A stretch of 8,915 nt of DNA, taken from positions 1 through 8,915 of the forward strand of contig JAKJDB010000074.1 of assembly GCA_022706175.1 (NCBI GenBank). Reading direction: 5' to 3'. Made by a program: the position numbers and the translations under genes. Source of the stretch: Candidatus Zhuqueibacterota bacterium. GTDB taxonomy: Bacteria; KSB1; UBA2214. The first letter of the stretch is position 1, and every line of letters begins with the position of its first letter. The notes below the pieces were generated by a model, which worked only from the letters and a program-made list of their open reading frames with translations, ran no database searches and was not told where the DNA came from. Positions 6,004-8,915 of the stretch are shown here, piece by piece.

Positions 6004-6606
6004 ATGAGACGGTTTTTTTTTCTTTCCCTGTCGGTGCTGTCATTCGCTTTTTCTGCCTCCGCCATCACTCTTCGGATCAGTTGGGACCCGGTGAAAGAGG
6101 ATAACCTGTTGGGTTATCGTGTGCACTGGGGTTTCTCCTCCAAGCAGTATACCTTCCATGCCGAAGCCGGCACGAATCCTTTTTTTGAAATCAGCGATGT
6201 TCGCAATGGACTGCGCTATTACTGCGCGATCACCGCAGTGGATCATTGGGGCAATGAGAGCCTGTTTTCCGTGGAGGCTTCCACGGTCATCGGCGACACC
6301 TCCGGCCATATCGAATTGCCGCAGCGGTGGGAACTGCTCAGCGGTTATCCGAATCCGTTTCGTTCGGGAGAGGTTTCCTACATCGAGCTGGCTGCGCCCG
6401 AAACCGCTCCGTTCACGCTCTCGGTGTACAACACGCTGGGGCAAAAGGTGCGCACGCTGTACGACGGACCGGGCGCTGCCGGTCGGCATGTCTTTATCTG
6501 GGACGGTCGCGATGACCATCAGAACCCTTTGCCTTCCTCCGTTTACTTTTACCGATTTCAAACCGGCTGGAAATATCTCACCCGCACCGTCTCGCTGATC
6601 CGCTGA
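6004..6606 (+). CDS. Secreted fibronectin-III plus FlgD-like C-terminal domain protein
   Basis: This is a 200-residue exported protein. Residues 1-20 form a signal peptide (MRRFFFL start, hydrophobic core, SASA before the likely cut at 20/21). Residues about 21-97 form a fibronectin type III domain (W27, LLGYRVHWG 35-43, YYCAITAVDHWGNES 72-86). Residues about 110-200 match the FlgD-like Ig / T9SS-type C-terminal module common at the end of surface proteins in FCB-related phyla: YPNPF (115-119), YNTLGQKVRTL (142-152), GRHVFIWDGRD (160-170), SSVYFYRFQTG (178-188). Such modules often serve in export or surface attachment. The ribosome binding site is weak (AAGGA at 5984-5988, spaced far from the ATG). 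The 47-nt gap to the activator gene contains no terminator, so co-transcription is likely. It is small for this kind of protein, with only one domain between signal and C-terminal module. Ligand and role are unknown. Confidence 0.85.
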   Translation: MRRFFFLSLSVLSFAFSASAITLRISWDPVKEDNLLGYRVHWGFSSKQYTFHAEAGTNPFFEISDVRNGLRYYCAITAVDHWGNESLFSVEASTVIGDTSGHIELPQRWELLSGYPNPFRSGEVSYIELAAPETAPFTLSVYNTLGQKVRTLYDGPGAAGRHVFIWDGRDDHQNPLPSSVYFYRFQTGWKYLTRTVSLIR

Positions 6607-6737
6607 GACGGCTTGGCCTCTTTTCTGAATTTCTTTTCTGTAATTCCATTCTCATTCTTGTCATCTGCGTTCTATTTTTTCTCCCCAGGCGACTTTCTAA
6701 CCTCTTGTAAAATTTATCTGTTTTGCTGAAAAAATCC

Positions 6738-6753
6738 TGGCACGAAAATTGAT
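6738..6753 (+). promoter_or_regulatory. Sigma-54-like promoter with variant -12 box, upstream of the repeat-protein gene
   Basis: TGGCACG-AAAA-TTGAT has a perfect consensus -24 element (TGGCACG, 6738-6744), correct spacing and TTG in the -12 element. However, the -12 dinucleotide is GA (6751-6752) instead of GC. It lies in the 218-nt non-coding gap 6607-6824, with a predicted start near 6764 and a leader of about 60 nt. The rest of the gap (about 6617-6720) is pyrimidine-rich on the plus strand and shows no convincing gene or terminator hairpin. The -12 mismatch could weaken or abolish the promoter. Confidence 0.55.
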
Positions 6754-6824
6754 TTGAGTTTTGTTGAAACCACTCAAGCGCCGGATCGGGGTGAATGTGT
6801 CTCAAGTGAGGGATCGTGAACAGG

Positions 6825-8915
6825 ATGTTGCATCGCTACGGACATAGAATCTATTTTTTCTTTTTCTTGTTATCGGCAACCACCTGGTGCCAGGCCGCCG
6901 GGCTCAAGCTGCAATGGCTGGCCAACTCGGAAGCGGATCTGGCCGGCTACAAGGTGCATGTGGGAACCAAATCCCGAGTGTACAGCAAAACCATCGATGT
7001 GGGTCAGGCGACCAGTGCGGTGATTCAGGACCTTTCGGCCGGTACGCCCTATTTTCTCTGCGTGACCGCCTACGACCGTGCGGGAAATGAAAGCAGCTTC
7101 AGTCAAGAGATCAACCTCACCCTCGGCGACGGTCAGGCGCCGGCGCTGTCCAGCGTTATGCCGCTCAGCCGCACCGAACTGCTGCTGGTGTTCAGCGAAC
7201 CCATCGATCCCGGCAGCGCGACCGACGCCGGCCACTATCGCATCGAACCAACGGTCGCGGTCCAAAGCGTCAAGCTGCAGAGCGACGGCAAGACGGTTCT
7301 GATCACGACCGCGGAACACGCCGCCGGTTCCACTTATACGCTCTCGGTCCATGATGTCGCCGACCGGGCGTTGCCGGCCAACGTGATCGCCGCTGGGACG
7401 CAGATCGCCTACGCCCTGGGCGTCGAGGACAGCGATACCACGCCGCCGGTTCTCAATCTGGCGACGTTGGAATCCGCCACGCAATTGCAGCTTTATTTCA
7501 GCGAACCGCTGGAGGAGACCGGCGCTAAAACCATCGGCCATTACAGCCTCAGCGGCGGCGTGCAGATCAAAAGCGTAACGTTGTCCGAGGACGGCCGGCG
7601 CGTGCAGTTGACCACCGGCGAACACGCGGGCGGCGTGGCCTACCGAGTGACCGTGGCACAGGTCACGGACCGCTCTTCGCGTAAAAATAAAATCCCCGAT
7701 GGCAGCAGCTACACCTATCAGTACGATCCCGGCGACGTCACCGGTCCGGTGATGACGCTGGTGAACGCGGTGGATCGCAATCGTGTGGAGATCATGTTCA
7801 ATGAACCGGTGGACGAGGCCAGCGCGGAGACCATCTCCCATTTTCAGATCAGCGGCGGCGTTCAGGTGACAGCCGCGGAGCTGGACCCATCCGGTCAGGT
7901 GCTGCGGCTTCAGACCGGCGATCACAGCGCCAACCAGCTCTATGTGTTGACGGTCACCGGCGTGTGCGACCGCAGCGACCGCAAGAACCCGATCGCCAGC
8001 GGCAGCACGTTTTCCTACCTGTACGTGCCGGCCGACGAACTCGGCCCGACCATCGCCAAGGTCGTGATTGCAGATTTCACCCATCTGCTGGTGACCTTCA
8101 GCGAGCAGGTGGATGCCCGCTATGCGGAAGAACCGGGAAATTATCAGATCAGCAACAATGTGCGCGTCTACTCCGCAAACCTGACCGCAGACGGAAAAAG
8201 CGTGCAGCTGGAGACCACGCCCCATGTCTCCGGCCAACTGTATGTACTGCAGATCAGCAATGTGCGCGACGTCTCCGGCCAGGGGAATCCGATCGCTCTC
8301 AACAGCTCCTACGCCTATGTCTATGATGTGACCGAGGCCAACGCCGGCCCGACCATTGTCGAGGTCAAACCGATGACCGCCACCACGCTGCAGGTTGTGT
8401 TCAGCAAACCGGTGGAAAAGGCGAGCAGTCAGGCGGTGGCCAATTATGTGCTCAATCGCGGCGCCGCGGTCAAATCCGCCGCGCTGGATGAATCCGGCAC
8501 GCGGGTGCTGCTGCAGACCACGGTGCACGAACCCAACAAGATCTATCTGTTGACGATCAGCAACATCTTCGATGCCACCGGCCAACGCAATCTCATCCAG
8601 CCCAACAGCTCGTACAGCTATGTGTACGAAGCGTCGGATGCGGTGGGGCCGGTGATCACGCTGGTGAAGATGATCGACGGACAGAATTTAGACGTGTTGT
8701 TCAATGAGCGCGTGACCAGCGCTTCCGCCAATCAGGCGTCCAACTATAGCATCAGCGGCGGTGTGGAGGTCCAGAGCGCAACCCTGGACGCCAGCCGCAG
8801 CATCGTCCATCTGCACACCAGTGCGCATCAGGCGCAAAAGCTGTATGTGTTGCGCATCAATGCGGTCAAGGATGAATCGGCGGGCAACAGCATCGCCGTC
8901 AACAGCAGCTATTCC
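6825..8915 (+). CDS. Large secreted FnIII plus SbsA-like Ig (Big_5) repeat protein, C-terminus beyond the window
   Basis: The frame is open for 697 codons to the window edge with no stop. Residues 1-25 are a signal peptide (HRYGHR, then the hydrophobic YFFFFLLSATTW, then CQAA before the likely cut). Residues about 27-101 are an FnIII domain (LAGYKVHVG 39-47, then CVTAYDRAGNESSFS) closely resembling that of the preceding gene. From residue about 105, six repeats of about 100 residues follow, beginning at residues 105, 207, 307, 407, 508 and 608. Each has the pattern (A/P/G)P, then FSEPV or FNEPV, YxISGGVxV, LxTxxH, LYVLxI and NSSYSYVY. This fits SbsA/Big_5-type Ig-like domains of cell-surface proteins and suggests adhesion or a structural stalk. 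ATG at 6825 is chosen. An in-frame GTG at 6816 is possible, and the GAGGG at 6808-6812 does not separate the two clearly. The end may carry a sorting module that is not visible here. Confidence 0.87.
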   Translation, partial: MLHRYGHRIYFFFFLLSATTWCQAAGLKLQWLANSEADLAGYKVHVGTKSRVYSKTIDVGQATSAVIQDLSAGTPYFLCVTAYDRAGNESSFSQEINLTLGDGQAPALSSVMPLSRTELLLVFSEPIDPGSATDAGHYRIEPTVAVQSVKLQSDGKTVLITTAEHAAGSTYTLSVHDVADRALPANVIAAGTQIAYALGVEDSDTTPPVLNLATLESATQLQLYFSEPLEETGAKTIGHYSLSGGVQIKSVTLSEDGRRVQLTTGEHAGGVAYRVTVAQVTDRSSRKNKIPDGSSYTYQYDPGDVTGPVMTLVNAVDRNRVEIMFNEPVDEASAETISHFQISGGVQVTAAELDPSGQVLRLQTGDHSANQLYVLTVTGVCDRSDRKNPIASGSTFSYLYVPADELGPTIAKVVIADFTHLLVTFSEQVDARYAEEPGNYQISNNVRVYSANLTADGKSVQLETTPHVSGQLYVLQISNVRDVSGQGNPIALNSSYAYVYDVTEANAGPTIVEVKPMTATTLQVVFSKPVEKASSQAVANYVLNRGAAVKSAALDESGTRVLLQTTVHEPNKIYLLTISNIFDATGQRNLIQPNSSYSYVYEASDAVGPVITLVKMIDGQNLDVLFNERVTSASANQASNYSISGGVEVQSATLDASRSIVHLHTSAHQAQKLYVLRINAVKDESAGNSIAVNSSYS
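7137..8915 (+). repeat. Six tandem ~300-nt repeats encoding SbsA-like Ig domains, the last cut by the window edge
   Basis: Equivalent Pro-containing starts fall at 7137, 7443, 7743, 8043, 8346 and 8646. The unit lengths are 306, 300, 300, 303 and 300 nt, and the sixth is truncated at 90 codons. The repeats are clear at protein level (FSEPV/FNEPV, SGGV, LYVL, SSYSYVY) but diverged in DNA, so they look old and under selection rather than freshly amplified. The first unit is the most divergent and lacks SGGV. Confidence 0.8.

Noticed and set aside
6578..6805. A 75-codon minus-strand frame covering the gap before the repeat-protein gene.
   Set aside because: Its composition is just the complement of a pyrimidine-rich stretch. 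It has no convincing ribosome binding site or domain, and it overlaps the candidate sigma-54 promoter.
6870..8585. A 571-codon open frame on the minus strand opposite the repeat-protein gene.
   Set aside because: It mirrors the repeats of the plus-strand gene, is His/Gly/Arg-rich low-complexity translation, and has no recognisable family. The plus strand has a signal peptide, FnIII and conserved Ig repeats. The long antisense frame follows from GC-rich codon use.

Overview
This window comes from a bacterial chromosome, moderately GC-rich by eye, and contains eight protein-coding genes. Two of them run off the window edges. No RNA genes, CRISPR arrays or transposable elements were seen. A secreted protein with a FlgD-like C-terminal domain, a second secreted protein built from fibronectin-III and SbsA-like Ig repeats, and a sigma-54 activator together suggest an uncultured member of the FCB-related phyla (KSB1, Calditrichota, Zixibacteria, Latescibacterota or similar). 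This placement is an inference from domain style only.

Layout. (1) Positions 717 to 1, minus strand: the N-terminal 239 residues of a membrane-anchored protein. It has a cytoplasmic zinc-finger-like Cys/His cluster, one transmembrane segment and an Ig-like domain. The first motif of a NodB-type polysaccharide deacetylase domain appears exactly at the window edge. (2) Positions 833-4649, plus strand: four tightly overlapping genes for a MEMO/AmmeMemoRadiSam B protein, a Rossmann-fold DUF2520 protein, a dGTPase-type HD phosphohydrolase and an ECF-type ABC ATPase. Their overlaps are 16, 11 and 11 nt, so they almost certainly form one translationally coupled operon. (3) Positions 4650-4870: a 221-nt regulatory gap. 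It holds a perfect 15-nt palindrome, a 10-bp inverted repeat and a textbook sigma-54 (-24/-12) promoter. (4) Positions 4871-6606: a sigma-54-dependent AAA+ activator without a receiver domain, followed 47 nt later by a small secreted FnIII + FlgD-like protein. (5) Positions 6607-6824: a pyrimidine-rich gap with a second sigma-54-like promoter (perfect -24, variant -12). (6) Positions 6825 to the end: a large secreted protein with a signal peptide, an FnIII domain paralogous to that of the preceding gene, and at least six SbsA/Big_5-like repeats of about 100 residues.

How the parts may fit together. The right half reads as a compact regulatory and surface module. An activator appears to be transcribed from a sigma-54 promoter, which implies positive autoregulation. 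It is co-transcribed with one FnIII cell-surface protein and lies just upstream of a second sigma-54-type promoter that would drive a long adhesin-like repeat protein. This circuit is the most interesting feature of the window. The left operon looks like housekeeping (nucleotide-pool control, micronutrient uptake ATPase, conserved enzymes of unknown substrate) with no obvious functional link to the surface module.
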